From: Campylobacterales bacterium
GTDB taxonomy: Bacteria > Campylobacterota > Campylobacteria > Campylobacterales > QNZT01
Assembly (NCBI GenBank): GCA_027023305.1
Contig: JALVVR010000016.1
Location: 1 to 55,948, forward strand
DNA: 55,948 bases
Direction: 5' to 3'
A program made the position numbers and the translations under genes. Position 1 is the first letter of the stretch, and the number at the start of each line of letters is the position of its first letter. The notes under the pieces are model-generated. The model had not been told where the DNA came from and searched no databases. It saw nothing but the letters and a program-made list of their open reading frames with translations. Below are positions 27,675 through 36,983 of the stretch, one piece after another.

Positions 27675-27678
27675 AAAG

Positions 27679-27710
27679 TTCTCCTAGCCACTAAATAAAG
27701 GCTAGGAGAA
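27679..27710 (-). promoter_or_regulatory. hairpin sequestering the mltG ribosome binding site
   Basis: Perfect 11-bp arms (TTCTCCTAGCC, 27679-27689; GGCTAGGAGAA, 27700-27710) flank a 10-base loop between acnB and mltG. On the minus-strand transcript the downstream arm contains the AGGAG of mltG and ends 4 bases before its ATG. It can act as a weak acnB terminator, a translational block on mltG, or both. No T-run follows on the minus strand. Confidence 0.6.
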
Positions 27711-27734
27711 TTATACTTTTTTTTAGTTTAAAGT

Positions 27735-30323
27735 TTATAGCATACCTGCTGTAACCATTCCTTTTAAGCTTTTAGTGTTTACTTTGTCAAAACTTAAGTA
27801 TCTGTAAACATCATCTTTCATATCTGGTTTTATTTTTTTGTTTACGATTTCAAGATACTCCTCTTTTGTAGGAAGGCGACCTAAAAGTGCTGTAACTGCA
27901 GCTACCTCTGCACTTCCAAGATAAACTTTTGCACCAGTTCCAAGTCTGTTGTCAAAGTTTCTTGTACTTGTTGAGAAAGTTATAGAATTATCCCCTACTC
28001 TTGCTTGGTTACCCATACAAAGTGAACATCCAGGGATCTCTGTTCTTGCTCCTGCAGCTCCATACACTGCATAGTAACCCTCATCTCTTAGAGTTATCTC
28101 ATCCATTTTTGTTGGAGGTGCTATCCATAGTTTACTTTTTACAGCACCCTCACCTCTTAAAACTTCACCTAAAGCTCTAAATAGACCAATATTTGTCATG
28201 CAACTTCCAACAAATACTTCATCTATTTTATCATTTGGTCTGCTGTCATCTGCTAAGATTTCACTTAGGGTTGCAACATCATCAGGATCATTTGGACAAC
28301 ATAAAATAGGCTCTTTTATCTCATTTAGATCTATTTCTATAACTGCTGCATATTTTGCATCTTTATCAGCTTCTAAAAGTTCAGGATTTTTTAACCACTC
28401 TTTCATCTTATCAGCTCTTCTTTGTAAAGTTCTAGAATCTTGATATCCAGCTTTTATCATCTCTTCTATAAGAGCTATATTTGACTCTAAGTACTCTATG
28501 ATTGGCTCTTTGTTTAGCTTAACTGTACAAGCAGCTGCACTTCTTTCAGCACTTGCATCACTTAGTTCAAATGCCTGCTCACATTTTAAGTCTTCAAGTC
28601 CCTCTATCTCTAAAACCCTACCAGCAAAAATATTTTTCTTACCTTTTTTCTCTACTGTCAAGTGTCCCTCTTTGATAGCTTGATAAGGTATAGCATTTAC
28701 AAGGTCTCTTAGAGTAATCCCAGGTTGCATCTCACCTTTAAATCTAACTAGTACTGATTCTGGCATAGAAAGAGGCATCATACCTGTAACAGCTGCAAAA
28801 GCAACAAGTCCACTTCCTGCTGGAAAAGATATACCTATCGGAAATCTAGTATGGCTATCTCCACCTGTTCCAACAGTATCAGGAAGACATAGTCTGTTTA
28901 GCCAAGAGTGGATAACACCATCACCTGGTTTTAAAATAACACCTTTTCTACTAGTCCAAAAGTCAGGAAGAGTATGTTGAAGCTCGATATCTGATGGTTT
29001 TGGATAAGCAGCTGTGTGGCAAAAACTTTGCATAACCATATCAGCTCCAAAACTTAGAGCTGCAAGTTCTTTTATCTCATCTCTTGTCATAGGTCCTGTT
29101 GTATCTTGACTTCCAACAGTTGAGGCAATAGGCTCAACATACATACCAGGTTTTACACCCTCCATGCCACATGCCTTTCCTACCATCTTTTGTGCTAGTG
29201 TATATCCACTATTATCACCAGATGGTTGTTCAGGTATCATGAAGATATCACTTGCTCCTAGTCCTAGTGCCTCCCTTGCTTTTGCAGTTAATCCTTTTCC
29301 TATAATAAGTGGAATTCTTCCACCTGCTCTCATCTCATCTGGAAGAGTATTTGGTTTTAATTCAAACTTACTTACAACTTTTCCATCTTTTTCTATAACA
29401 CCATCAAATGGCTTAACTGTGATAACATCACCTGTTTCTAAGTTTGAAGCATCTGCCTCTAACGGAAGACATCCACTATCTTCTGCTGTATTAAAGAAGA
29501 TTGGGGCAATGATGTTTCCTATAACAACACCACCTGTTTTTTTGTTTGGAACTCCTGGGATTTCTCTACCCATATGCCACTGAACCGAGTTTATACCACT
29601 TTTTCTACTACTACCTGTTCCTACAACATCTCCAACATAAGCTAAAGGATGTCCTTTTTCTTTTAGTTTTGCCATAGTTTCAAGTGGTTTATCCATCCTA
29701 GCTACTAGCATAGAGTTTGCATGAAGAGGTATATCACTTCTTGTAAAAGCTTCACTAGCAGGAGATAAATCATCAGTATTTGTCTCACCTGGGATTTTAT
29801 AAACTGTTAGAGTTATCTCCTTTGCAAGCTCTGGTTTGTTTGTAAACCACTGGGCATTTGCCCAAGATTCTATAACCTCTTTAGCAAATGCATTGCCTTC
29901 ATCCATCAAGTCTTTTACATCATTAAATGAATCATATACTAAGATAGTGTTTTTAAGCTCATCTGCTGCTGCTTGTGCAACTTCAACATGAGGACTTTTT
30001 AATGCTTCTACAAGTGGACCAACATTGTACCCACCAAGCATAGTTCCAAGTAGCTTTATAGCATCAACTCTGTTTATTGCCTTACAGTGTGCATCATCGC
30101 ATACTATGGCATTTAAAAAAGCAGCTTTTACATATGCTGCATCATCAACACCTGGATTTATATGATTTACTAAAAGGTCTAGTAAATATTCCTCCTCAGG
30201 GATTGGGTCTTGTTTTAAAAGTTCAACAAGATCATTTGTTTGTTTTACGGTAAGAGCTAGTGGTGGAACACCAAGATCTGCTCTATCTTTAGTATGTTTT
30301 TTATAATCTTCAATAAGACTCAT
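27735..30323 (-). CDS. acnB: aconitate hydratase B
   Basis: This 862-residue aconitase B has the AcnB-specific HEAT-like N-terminus, the swivel domain, and the Fe-S cysteines in GSCMTN and [15 protein letters not shown]. It also has the substrate segment [13 protein letters not shown]. It isomerises citrate and isocitrate through cis-aconitate and leads the TCA cluster. The start has a good ribosome binding site (AAGGAGAATTTAATG) and a TATAAAAT -10 at 30378-30371. Two perfect 17-bp palindromes lie upstream, implying dedicated regulation apart from the carbonic anhydrase gene before it. Confidence 0.97.
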   Translation of the reverse strand: MSLIEDYKKHTKDRADLGVPPLALTVKQTNDLVELLKQDPIPEEEYLLDLLVNHINPGVDDAAYVKAAFLNAIVCDDAHCKAINRVDAIKLLGTMLGGYNVGPLVEALKSPHVEVAQAAADELKNTILVYDSFNDVKDLMDEGNAFAKEVIESWANAQWFTNKPELAKEITLTVYKIPGETNTDDLSPASEAFTRSDIPLHANSMLVARMDKPLETMAKLKEKGHPLAYVGDVVGTGSSRKSGINSVQWHMGREIPGVPNKKTGGVVIGNIIAPIFFNTAEDSGCLPLEADASNLETGDVITVKPFDGVIEKDGKVVSKFELKPNTLPDEMRAGGRIPLIIGKGLTAKAREALGLGASDIFMIPEQPSGDNSGYTLAQKMVGKACGMEGVKPGMYVEPIASTVGSQDTTGPMTRDEIKELAALSFGADMVMQSFCHTAAYPKPSDIELQHTLPDFWTSRKGVILKPGDGVIHSWLNRLCLPDTVGTGGDSHTRFPIGISFPAGSGLVAFAAVTGMMPLSMPESVLVRFKGEMQPGITLRDLVNAIPYQAIKEGHLTVEKKGKKNIFAGRVLEIEGLEDLKCEQAFELSDASAERSAAACTVKLNKEPIIEYLESNIALIEEMIKAGYQDSRTLQRRADKMKEWLKNPELLEADKDAKYAAVIEIDLNEIKEPILCCPNDPDDVATLSEILADDSRPNDKIDEVFVGSCMTNIGLFRALGEVLRGEGAVKSKLWIAPPTKMDEITLRDEGYYAVYGAAGARTEIPGCSLCMGNQARVGDNSITFSTSTRNFDNRLGTGAKVYLGSAEVAAVTALLGRLPTKEEYLEIVNKKIKPDMKDDVYRYLSFDKVNTKSLKGMVTAGML

Positions 30324-30388
30324 TAAATTCTCCTTGTAAAATAAGTGTGAAAGTATTTTACAAAAGGAAGATTTTATAGAGGATGTAG

Positions 30389-30405
30389 TGTTACAAATAG
30401 TAACA
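30389..30405 (-). promoter_or_regulatory. palindromic operator 1 upstream of acnB
   Basis: TGTTACAAATAGTAACA is a perfect 6-5-6 palindrome 11 bases upstream of the acnB -10-like box. Bound protein would cover the -35 region, which suggests repression. The regulator is not identified. Confidence 0.55.
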
Positions 30406-30430
30406 TAGTTAAAACTGTTTTAGCTTTACT

Positions 30431-30447
30431 TGTTACAAAAAGTAACA
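30431..30447 (-). promoter_or_regulatory. palindromic operator 2 upstream of acnB
   Basis: TGTTACAAAAAGTAACA is a second perfect copy. Its centre is 42 bases (four helical turns) from the first, and both are followed by ATAGTTAAA. It abuts the stop of the carbonic anhydrase gene. The same-face spacing suits cooperative binding. Confidence 0.55.
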
Positions 30448-30450
30448 TAG

Positions 30451-31077
30451 TTAAAGTGTACTGAACTCAGCTTTTTCAAAGTCATAAGTATATATTTTTC
30501 CCTCTTCTAAAACATAATACCAAGCATTTAAAAAGAGTTTTCCCTCTTCTACTCTTCTTTTTATAGCTGGATATGTTAATAGATTTTGTATTTGAAAAAG
30601 AGTTGAGTATTTTTCAGTTTTTATGATAGTTTCTTCTTTTTCTAAGCCAAAACTTTCTATGAAATTTTTTGGTTCTTCTCCAAGCTCTAGCCACTTTTTT
30701 ACATGAACTAAATCTGGATTTGTAATAGATGGCTTAAATAAAGAGCTTATAGCTCCACAATGTGAGTGTCCACAAACTATAATATCTTCAACTTCTAAAA
30801 CACTTACAGCATACTCAATAGCTGCTGCAGTTGAGTGAAACTCACTATCTGGCTGATACTCAGGAACAAAGTTTCCTATGTTTCTTATCACAAAGAGATC
30901 TCCTGGACCTGTATTTGTGATAAGATTTGGTAATACTCTTGAATCTGAACAACCTACAAAAAGAGCTTTTGGACTTTGTCCATCTTCAACTAACTTTTTA
31001 AATTCGTGTTTATATTTATGAAACTTAAAATTTGAAAAAATTTTGCTACTTTGTATTATCTCTTTTTCATCCATCAT
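30451..31077 (-). CDS. beta-class carbonic anhydrase
   Basis: This 208-residue enzyme has the beta-class zinc site: CSDSR (Cys43, Asp45, Arg47) and GHSHCGA (His104, Cys107). It hydrates CO2 to bicarbonate, supporting carboxylating enzymes and growth at low CO2. The start overlaps the rpoN stop (ATGA), so it is translated from the rpoN transcript. It lies just before acnB and the CO2-exchanging TCA enzymes. Confidence 0.95.
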   Translation of the reverse strand: MMDEKEIIQSSKIFSNFKFHKYKHEFKKLVEDGQSPKALFVGCSDSRVLPNLITNTGPGDLFVIRNIGNFVPEYQPDSEFHSTAAAIEYAVSVLEVEDIIVCGHSHCGAISSLFKPSITNPDLVHVKKWLELGEEPKNFIESFGLEKEETIIKTEKYSTLFQIQNLLTYPAIKRRVEEGKLFLNAWYYVLEEGKIYTYDFEKAEFSTL

Positions 31078-32339
31078 ACTATCTCCAACAAATATTGTTT
31101 TTTTCTTTCACTAGAACTTGATATATTTTCAGCTATTCTATACTTAGTAATAGTTCTTCTACCTATACTTATGTTAAACTTTTCATTTACTAAAGCTAAT
31201 ATTTTGTTATCACTTAAAGGCTTCTTTCTATCTTCATTTTTTACTATCTCTTTTATATATGATTTTATAGCAGAGTTTGATGTCTCTTCATCAACTGCAG
31301 TTGAAAAAAAGCTTTTTAGAGAGAATATTCCTCTATCACATGATAGATATTTGTTTGAAATAGCTCTTGATATGGTTGAGTGATGTCTATCTAACTCACT
31401 TGAGAGGTCATCAAGTTTAAGTGGTTTTATATCTCCACCTTGAAAAAAGTCATACTGATACTCAACTAGCATGAGAGCTATCTTTGTTAAAGTCTCTTTT
31501 CTAAGCTCCAAAGCTTCTACTAAGTTTGTAGCTTCCTTTACCTTCTTTTTTACAAAATCAAACTCATCCTCTAATCCATTTGTATCTATTATTATATCTG
31601 GATAGTATGAGTTGTTTAAGCTTACCTTTATCTCTCCATTTTGATTTGTGATAAAGATATCTGGAATAATAGCAACTGTCTGCTCTTTATACTCCAAGGC
31701 TGGAGGATTTTTTAGCTTTCTTATGATTTTTATAGCATCCAAAAAACCTTCTTCATTCTGATATGATTGTAGATTTTCAAAATCATTGATTATTTTTGTA
31801 CAAGTTCCATACAGTTTTGAAGAGAGATCAAAGTCGTTTAGTTGAAATAAAAATGATTCATACAAGTCAACTGCCCCTACTCCACTAGGTTCTAAGTGAG
31901 CAAACCTTTTTCTTACTTTTTGAACATCTTCTTCTTTTATGTTTAACTTAGTTGCGATTTTTGAGATTTCATTTTTTAGATAGCCATTGTCATCTATGTT
32001 ATTTATAATCTCATATGCTATATCTTGTGATTTTTTAGTAGGGAAAAGTGGTGGTTCTATCTGTTCACTTAATCTATCATAGAGGGATTTTTTGGAGATA
32101 GAGAGAGCTTCTATCTCATTTGAAACTGAGTTTTTTTGATACTCTTGTTTTGATTTGCTTTTTGCTACACTTTTTACTTCACTACCTGATTGAACTTCTA
32201 TAAAAGGATTTTCTTTTTTTGCCTCATCCAAAGTTTCTTTTAAACCCTCTAAATCAGTTTGAAGTATATGAAGCCAACTTCTCATGGTAGTAGAGAGTTT
32301 ATGTTTAGCCGATATATTTGTACTAGTTCTTAACTTCAT
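31074..32339 (-). CDS. rpoN: RNA polymerase sigma-54 factor
   Basis: This 421-residue sigma-54 has a region I glutamine/leucine activator-interaction segment (residues 1-40, [20 protein letters not shown]), a core-binding region, and a C-terminal RpoN box recognisable in [17 protein letters not shown] (consensus ARRTVAKYRE). In Campylobacterota sigma-54 drives flagellar hook-basal body genes. ATG 32339 with GGAGAGGA upstream is chosen over a TTG six codons earlier. It overlaps lptB by 17 bases. No sigma-54 promoter (GG-N10-GC) was recognised in this window. Confidence 0.93.
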   Translation of the reverse strand: MKLRTSTNISAKHKLSTTMRSWLHILQTDLEGLKETLDEAKKENPFIEVQSGSEVKSVAKSKSKQEYQKNSVSNEIEALSISKKSLYDRLSEQIEPPLFPTKKSQDIAYEIINNIDDNGYLKNEISKIATKLNIKEEDVQKVRKRFAHLEPSGVGAVDLYESFLFQLNDFDLSSKLYGTCTKIINDFENLQSYQNEEGFLDAIKIIRKLKNPPALEYKEQTVAIIPDIFITNQNGEIKVSLNNSYYPDIIIDTNGLEDEFDFVKKKVKEATNLVEALELRKETLTKIALMLVEYQYDFFQGGDIKPLKLDDLSSELDRHHSTISRAISNKYLSCDRGIFSLKSFFSTAVDEETSNSAIKSYIKEIVKNEDRKKPLSDNKILALVNEKFNISIGRRTITKYRIAENISSSSERKKQYLLEIV

Positions 32340-33057
32340 ATTTAAAATCCTCTCCAAGGTAGTATTTTTTTACAAGATCACTATTTGCTATCTCTTTACT
32401 ACTTCCACTATCAAGTAGTTCACCACTTTTTATAACATAAGCACGATCGCATATATCAAGAGTTTCTCTTACATTGTGGTCAGTTATCAAAACTCCAATA
32501 CTAAGTTTTTTTAAATCTTTTACAATCGCTTGAATATCACTAACAGCGATAGGGTCAACTCCTGCAAATGGTTCATCAAGAAGTAAAAAAGCTGGCTCGA
32601 TAGCTAAGCTTCTTGCTATTTCACATCTTCTTCTCTCTCCACCACTCAGACTAACTCCTAATCTATCTCTTATCGGCTCAATATTTAACACATCTAAGAG
32701 ATATTCTAACTTTTCATCTATCACTTTTTTATCACTAAATTTCATTTCCAAAGCAAGTATGATATTGTCTTCAACGGTAAGTTCTTTAAAGATACTAGCC
32801 TCTTGGGGAAGATATCCAATACCGAGCTTTGCTCTTTTATGAAGAGGTTTATCTGTTATATCTTTATTATCTAGTATAATACTCCCACTTGTAGGAGCGA
32901 TAAGTCCACATATCATGTAAAAAGTTGTAGTTTTTCCAGCTCCATTTGGTCCAAGCAATCCAACTACTTCTCCACTCTTAACTTCAAGTGAGAAGTCATG
33001 AATAATCTTTGTCTTTTTTATCGTTTTTGATAGATTTTTTGCTACTAATTTATGCAT
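32323..33057 (-). CDS. lptB: LPS export ABC transporter ATP-binding protein
   Basis: This 244-residue ABC ATPase has Walker [11 protein letters not shown]-loop [17 protein letters not shown], signature [16 protein letters not shown] and Walker [16 protein letters not shown]. The PQE...F-LTVEDN sequence is typical of LptB, which powers lipopolysaccharide extraction with LptFG. The ATG at 33057 ([10 protein letters not shown]) is chosen; the frame stays open to a GTG seven codons upstream. It sits before rpoN as in other bacteria, and overlaps tsaE by 8 bases. Confidence 0.93.
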   Translation of the reverse strand: MHKLVAKNLSKTIKKTKIIHDFSLEVKSGEVVGLLGPNGAGKTTTFYMICGLIAPTSGSIILDNKDITDKPLHKRAKLGIGYLPQEASIFKELTVEDNIILALEMKFSDKKVIDEKLEYLLDVLNIEPIRDRLGVSLSGGERRRCEIARSLAIEPAFLLLDEPFAGVDPIAVSDIQAIVKDLKKLSIGVLITDHNVRETLDICDRAYVIKSGELLDSGSSKEIANSDLVKKYYLGEDFKYEVKN

Positions 33058-33451
33058 ATATATACTCTCTTTTATCACTTGATATCGGATTTATCTTAAT
33101 AGTTAAAACTTCAAATCCATAACTTTTTATAATCTCTTCTAACTTTTCATCTGCCCACTCTATAAAGTGATAACCTTTTCTTTCTAATTCTTCTAAAAGT
33201 CCACTCTCTATAAATTTTTCTACTCCCTCATTATAAATATCATAGTGATAAACTTTGTTACTATATATGTTTTGTATCAAAAATGTAGGTGAAGTAGCCT
33301 TATCACTTAACCCTTGTGAGTTTACAAACTCTTTTACTAAAGTTGTTTTTCCACTAGCTAGATTTCCTCGTAAAAGGATAATTCCCCCATTTGGAAGCTC
33401 ATCTATAATTTTAGTAGTTACTATATCTAACTCATTTAATGATGCTATCAT
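33050..33451 (-). CDS. tsaE: tRNA t6A threonylcarbamoyl biosynthesis ATPase TsaE
   Basis: This 133-residue P-loop protein has Walker [16 protein letters not shown], followed by [10 protein letters not shown] and FIEWADE, the TsaE family signature. It supports TsaBD in making N6-threonylcarbamoyladenosine at tRNA position 37. It overlaps trpD upstream by 4 bases and lptB downstream by 8. Confidence 0.93.
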   Translation of the reverse strand: MIASLNELDIVTTKIIDELPNGGIILLRGNLASGKTTLVKEFVNSQGLSDKATSPTFLIQNIYSNKVYHYDIYNEGVEKFIESGLLEELERKGYHFIEWADEKLEEIIKSYGFEVLTIKINPISSDKREYIYA

Positions 33452-34428
33452 GAACTTAATTTCTTTGAAGTATCTATTATCTTTTTTAAATGTTTTATAG
33501 CTTCAAAACTATCTATTGCTTCTACTGCCATGTCAATTCCATCTTTCATATCTCTTGCTTTTTTATCAGCAACCAAAGCTGCAGCAGTGTTTAATAAAAC
33601 TATATCTCTTTTTGCACCCTTTTCTTTTGAAGCTAGTATATTTATAGTTATATCTGCATTTAGTTGTGCATCTCCACCCTTTATACTTTCTAGTGGTGAA
33701 AATTTGAAACCAAAAGCCTCTGGATCAATGGTAAACTCATTTCCTTCTATCGTCTTTGCATAAGTTATATCACTGATACTTATCTCATCCATACCATCAC
33801 GACTACTTACAACGATACCACTTTTTGCACCTAAGAGTTTTAGACTATCAGCCATAGGAGATATAAAATCTTTGTTAAATACTCCCAAAAGATACTTTTT
33901 AACTCCTGCAGGATTTGTAAGTGGACCTAAAATGTTAAAGATGGTTCTGTGTGGGATTGATTTTCTAATTGGCATGATATGCTTCATGGCTGGATGATGA
34001 TTTTGGGCAAACATAAATGTAAAACCAGTTTCTTCTAAAAGTTTTGCTGAATTTTCTAATGATAAGTTTAGGTTTATTTCTAATTTTTCAAGCATATCTG
34101 CACTTCCTGAGTTACTAGTAATTGCTCTGTTTCCATGTTTTGCTACATATGAACCCATTGAAGCTAAAAGTAGAGATACAGTTGAGGAGATGTTAAAACT
34201 TCCTATCTTATCACCACCTGTTCCTACTACATCTATTACTCTTTCTTGAAGATAAGTTGGTATGTTTAGCGAAACCGAGTACTCCCTCATAACCTTTGCA
34301 CCACTTGCTATAATATCTGGAGATTCTCCTTCATAATACAAAGTTTCTAAAAAATCTTTTGCTTCATCAAAGCTCATTTCATTTTCAAAAAGTTTCTTAA
34401 ATTTGCTCAAAATCAAATCTTCTCTCAT
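33448..34428 (-). CDS. trpD: anthranilate phosphoribosyltransferase
   Basis: This 326-residue enzyme transfers phosphoribose to anthranilate in tryptophan synthesis. Motifs include VDVVGTGGDKIGSFNISST, KHGNRAITSNSGSADMLEKL, FMFAQNHHPAMKHIMPIRK and RTIFNILGPLTNPA. It stands apart from other trp genes, coupled to a small S4-domain gene upstream and tsaE downstream by 4-base overlaps on both sides. Confidence 0.96.
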   Translation of the reverse strand: MREDLILSKFKKLFENEMSFDEAKDFLETLYYEGESPDIIASGAKVMREYSVSLNIPTYLQERVIDVVGTGGDKIGSFNISSTVSLLLASMGSYVAKHGNRAITSNSGSADMLEKLEINLNLSLENSAKLLEETGFTFMFAQNHHPAMKHIMPIRKSIPHRTIFNILGPLTNPAGVKKYLLGVFNKDFISPMADSLKLLGAKSGIVVSSRDGMDEISISDITYAKTIEGNEFTIDPEAFGFKFSPLESIKGGDAQLNADITINILASKEKGAKRDIVLLNTAAALVADKKARDMKDGIDMAVEAIDSFEAIKHLKKIIDTSKKLSS

Positions 34429-34673
34429 GAAAGCTCCTTTATATACTCATCTTTTGCAGACTTTGGTATCGTTTTTGTAGTTGGGATTTGTAGAACTTCA
34501 TAATTTTTGTCATATTCTAAAAATTTTATGGTTATCTTATCCCCAATTTTTACAGCTTTTGAAGCTTTTACTTTTGAGTTATTTATATACACAACACCAC
34601 TTTTACACATATCTTCTGCTATGGTTCTTCGTTTGGTGATATTTACAGTATTTATAAACTTATCAACTCGCAA
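34425..34673 (-). CDS. S4 RNA-binding domain protein
   Basis: This 82-residue protein is essentially one S4 domain (MRVDKFINTVNITKRRTIAEDMCKSG... shortened here; residues 1-55) with the strand GDKITIKF. Relatives are Hsp15 (HslR) and RqcP, which bind 50S-peptidyl-tRNA complexes in ribosome rescue. Which of these it matches is undecided. It overlaps trpD by 4 bases and starts the trpD-tsaE-lptB-rpoN-can series. Confidence 0.85.
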   Translation of the reverse strand: MRVDKFINTVNITKRRTIAEDMCKSGVVYINNSKVKASKAVKIGDKITIKFLEYDKNYEVLQIPTTKTIPKSAKDEYIKELS

Positions 34674-34718
34674 TACAAAATCCTTAATAATTTATAAAAA
34701 CATTATACTAATTTTTAT

Positions 34719-35087
34719 TTAAAAGGAAAGAGAAAAGAGAGAAAAAGGTGAGAAAAATCCCACCTTTTGTTTTGTAGGCCATACTTTTACAACTCTTTGT
34801 CCTTGAAAGTAACCTATATTTTCGTAACCTTTAAAACTTTTAACAGTTACAGTTTTGTATCTTGTAACACATCTAGTTTTAGTTACATATCTAACTCTGC
34901 AACTACAACTATCTTGTACTGATACACAATACTTCTCATATGCTTTATATGGTACAGTCTTTGTACTATACTCATAAACCTTTGTTGCCTTACAAACTGG
35001 TATACTAGATATAACATCACAGCTTGCACTCAAATTAACACCAAGTGCCACTAAAACCATTAAGAATAAAGCTCTTAATTTTTTCAT
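34719..35087 (-). CDS. small secreted cysteine-rich protein of unknown function
   Basis: This 122-residue protein has a signal peptide (MKKLRALFLMVLVALGVNLS, with cleavage likely after SAS). The mature part has seven Cys in a basic, Tyr/Thr/Val-rich sequence (CDVISSIPVCK, KYCVSVQDSCSCRVRYVTK and TRCVTRYKTVTVK), suggesting a disulfide-bonded periplasmic or surface protein. No family is recognised. The last 15 or so codons (SPFSLFSLSF) run through a terminator-like hairpin and its pyrimidine tract, so the C-terminus may be extended from an older, shorter protein. Confidence 0.55.
   Translation of the reverse strand: MKKLRALFLMVLVALGVNLSASCDVISSIPVCKATKVYEYSTKTVPYKAYEKYCVSVQDSCSCRVRYVTKTRCVTRYKTVTVKSFKGYENIGYFQGQRVVKVWPTKQKVGFFSPFSLFSLSF
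34743..34768 (-). terminator. terminator-like hairpin inside the 3' end of the Cys-rich gene
   Basis: Arms AAAAGGTG (34743-34750) and CACCTTTT (34761-34768) can pair around a 10-base interval. On the minus strand the stem is followed by TTCTCTCTTTTCTC. It lies about 20-50 bases before the stop codon at 34719-34721, not after it. Confidence 0.45.
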
Positions 35088-35234
35088 ATCTTCCTTCTCG
35101 ATATTTTGACTCTATAATTGTACATATATATATTGAATATGAATTAAATAAATTTTACTAAGTAAATTATAAAAAAGGAGTTTAAGTTAGTGATATTAAG
35201 GATTTTAATTAAGACAACTTTTATCTTTTTTAGC

Positions 35235-35264
35235 TATAATTTTTTTATATCACTTTTAAAGTGA
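35235..35264 (+). promoter_or_regulatory. tpx promoter and palindromic operator
   Basis: A TATAAT at 35235-35240, preceded by the T-rich TTTTTTAGC common in Campylobacterota promoters, lies 45 bases before the tpx ATG. Immediately downstream is a perfect 15-base palindrome, TCACTTTTAAAGTGA (35250-35264), around the expected transcription start. It could bind a peroxide or redox regulator, which is inferred from the gene it controls. Confidence 0.45.
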
Positions 35265-35285
35265 AAAAAATGAGAAGGATTTAAA

Positions 35286-35801
35286 ATGGCAACAGTAACA
35301 TTTAAAAATAACATAGTATGTAACTTAGGTGGAAATGAAGTAAATGTAGGAGACAAGGCTCCAGAGGTAACAGTAGTAAACTGTGATCCAATGCTTCAAG
35401 ATGAAAAAGTAGGTGGAGAAGGGAAAGTTCAACTTGTAGTTGCAGTTCCTTCACTAGATACTGGTGTTTGTGATGCAGAAACTAGAAGATTTAACACTGA
35501 AGCTGCAGGGCTTGATGGTGTTGAGGTTATAACTGTTTCTATGGACTTACCATTTGCAGCTGCAAGATGGTGTGGTGCTGCTGGGATAGAAAACTTAAAA
35601 GTTTGTAGTGATTTTAGAAACAAAGATTTTGGAAATGCTTATGGTGTACTTTTAGCTGATGGACCACTTGCAGGGGTTCTTACTAGAGTTATATTTGTCA
35701 TAGGTAAAGATGGGAAAGTTACTTATAAACAAGTTGTACCAGAGATAACAACTGAGCCAAACTATGAAGAGGCAATCGAAGCTGCTAAAGCTGCTATATA
35801 A
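35286..35801 (+). CDS. tpx: thiol peroxidase Tpx
   Basis: This 171-residue atypical 2-Cys peroxiredoxin has the peroxidatic Cys62 in PSLDTGVCDAETRRFN and the resolving Cys96 in ARWCGAAGIENL, matching E. coli Tpx Cys61/Cys95. It reduces hydroperoxides with thioredoxin and sits in the periplasm or cytoplasm depending on species; no signal peptide is seen here. It is the only plus-strand gene between 7.75 and 50.4 kb and is monocistronic, with its own promoter and terminator. Confidence 0.96.
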   Translation: MATVTFKNNIVCNLGGNEVNVGDKAPEVTVVNCDPMLQDEKVGGEGKVQLVVAVPSLDTGVCDAETRRFNTEAAGLDGVEVITVSMDLPFAAARWCGAAGIENLKVCSDFRNKDFGNAYGVLLADGPLAGVLTRVIFVIGKDGKVTYKQVVPEITTEPNYEEAIEAAKAAI

Positions 35802-35814
35802 GGGGAAATGATAG

Positions 35815-35837
35815 AAGAGGAGATTTAAACTCCTCTT
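35815..35837. terminator. shared terminator between convergent tpx and tgt
   Basis: AAGAGGAG (35815-35822) and CTCCTCTT (35830-35837) form an 8-bp perfect stem with a 7-base loop that contains the tgt stop codon. T-rich sequence follows on the plus strand (TTGTTAT) and a weaker purine/T mix on the minus. It probably ends tpx and may serve tgt. Confidence 0.65.
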
Positions 35838-36946
35838 TTGTTATAAAACTCTTTTCTAAACTCTTCAAACCTTCCATCCAAAATCGCCACTCTTGCTTCT
35901 TTCATAAGTGTTAAATAATAGTGCAGATTATGCAATGATGCTAATCTAAAATATGTAAGCTCATGAGAGCGATACAAGTGATTTAGATATCCTCTACTAT
36001 ATCTTTTACAAGTATAACAATCACATTTCTCATCTATCGGTTCATCACTAAGTTTAAATTTTGCTGCTTTTATGTTTAGTTTTCCAAAAGATGTAAAAAG
36101 TGTACCATTTCTGGCATTTCTAGTTGGCATAACACAGTCAAACATATCAACACCACGATAAATGTTTTCTATCAAATCCTCTGGAGTTCCAACTCCCATC
36201 AAGTATCTAGGTTTACTATCGGGCATAAACTTAGTTGTAAACTCAACTGTATCATACATTTGTTGGTTTGCTTCTCCAACACTTAGCCCTCCTATCGCAA
36301 AGCCATCATAGTCTAATGCACAAAGTTCACGAGCAGAGATTTCTCTAAACTTTTTAGAAACTCCACCTTGGATGATAGCAAAGATATTTTGGTGTTCACC
36401 TATTCCTTTTTTTTGTAAACTTCTAAAATACTCTATCGACTCTTTTGCCCACTTTGTAGTTCTTTTTATAGAGAGTTCTATCCTTTTCTCCTCTGCTGGA
36501 AGAGCTATCAGGTCATCTAGTATCATCATGATATCTGAGTTTAGATTTACCTGAATATCTATAACTTTTTTAGGAGTAAAGTAATGTTTTGAACCATCTA
36601 TATGGCTTTTAAACATGATTCCATTTTCATCCTGTTTTGAATTTTTAGAAAGAGAAAAGGCTTGAAATCCTCCACTATCTGTTAAAAAAGATTTGTTGTA
36701 TTTTGTAAAGTTATGAAGTCCTTCAAAATCATTTACTATCTCATCACCTGGTCTTAAATACATATGATAAGTGTTAGCTAAGATGATATCAGTTTTCAAA
36801 ATCTCAAGCATATCCTCTGCATCAAGAGCTTTTACACTTCCAACCGTTCCTACTGGCATGAAAACTGGAGTTTGGATAGTGGAGTTTGCTGTTTTTATAG
36901 TTGTGGCTCTAGCTTTGCCATCAGTAGCATCTATAGAAAATTTCAA
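35825..36946 (-). CDS. tgt: queuine tRNA-ribosyltransferase
   Basis: This 373-residue enzyme exchanges guanine 34 for preQ1 in tRNAs with GUN anticodons. Signatures are [11 protein letters not shown], the catalytic Asp region [40 protein letters not shown] and the zinc site [20 protein letters not shown] followed by HE. Its start is 37 bases downstream of pqiC. The stop sits inside the loop of the shared terminator. Confidence 0.97.
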   Translation of the reverse strand: MKFSIDATDGKARATTIKTANSTIQTPVFMPVGTVGSVKALDAEDMLEILKTDIILANTYHMYLRPGDEIVNDFEGLHNFTKYNKSFLTDSGGFQAFSLSKNSKQDENGIMFKSHIDGSKHYFTPKKVIDIQVNLNSDIMMILDDLIALPAEEKRIELSIKRTTKWAKESIEYFRSLQKKGIGEHQNIFAIIQGGVSKKFREISARELCALDYDGFAIGGLSVGEANQQMYDTVEFTTKFMPDSKPRYLMGVGTPEDLIENIYRGVDMFDCVMPTRNARNGTLFTSFGKLNIKAAKFKLSDEPIDEKCDCYTCKRYSRGYLNHLYRSHELTYFRLASLHNLHYYLTLMKEARVAILDGRFEEFRKEFYNKRGV

Positions 36947-36983
36947 ATAAATCCTTTATAGTTAGTCATTTTTGTAAGCATAT

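Noticed and set aside
17033..30323. Proof of a reductive TCA cycle
   Set aside because: The enzymes present work in both directions; ATP-citrate lyase and fumarate reductase are not in the window.
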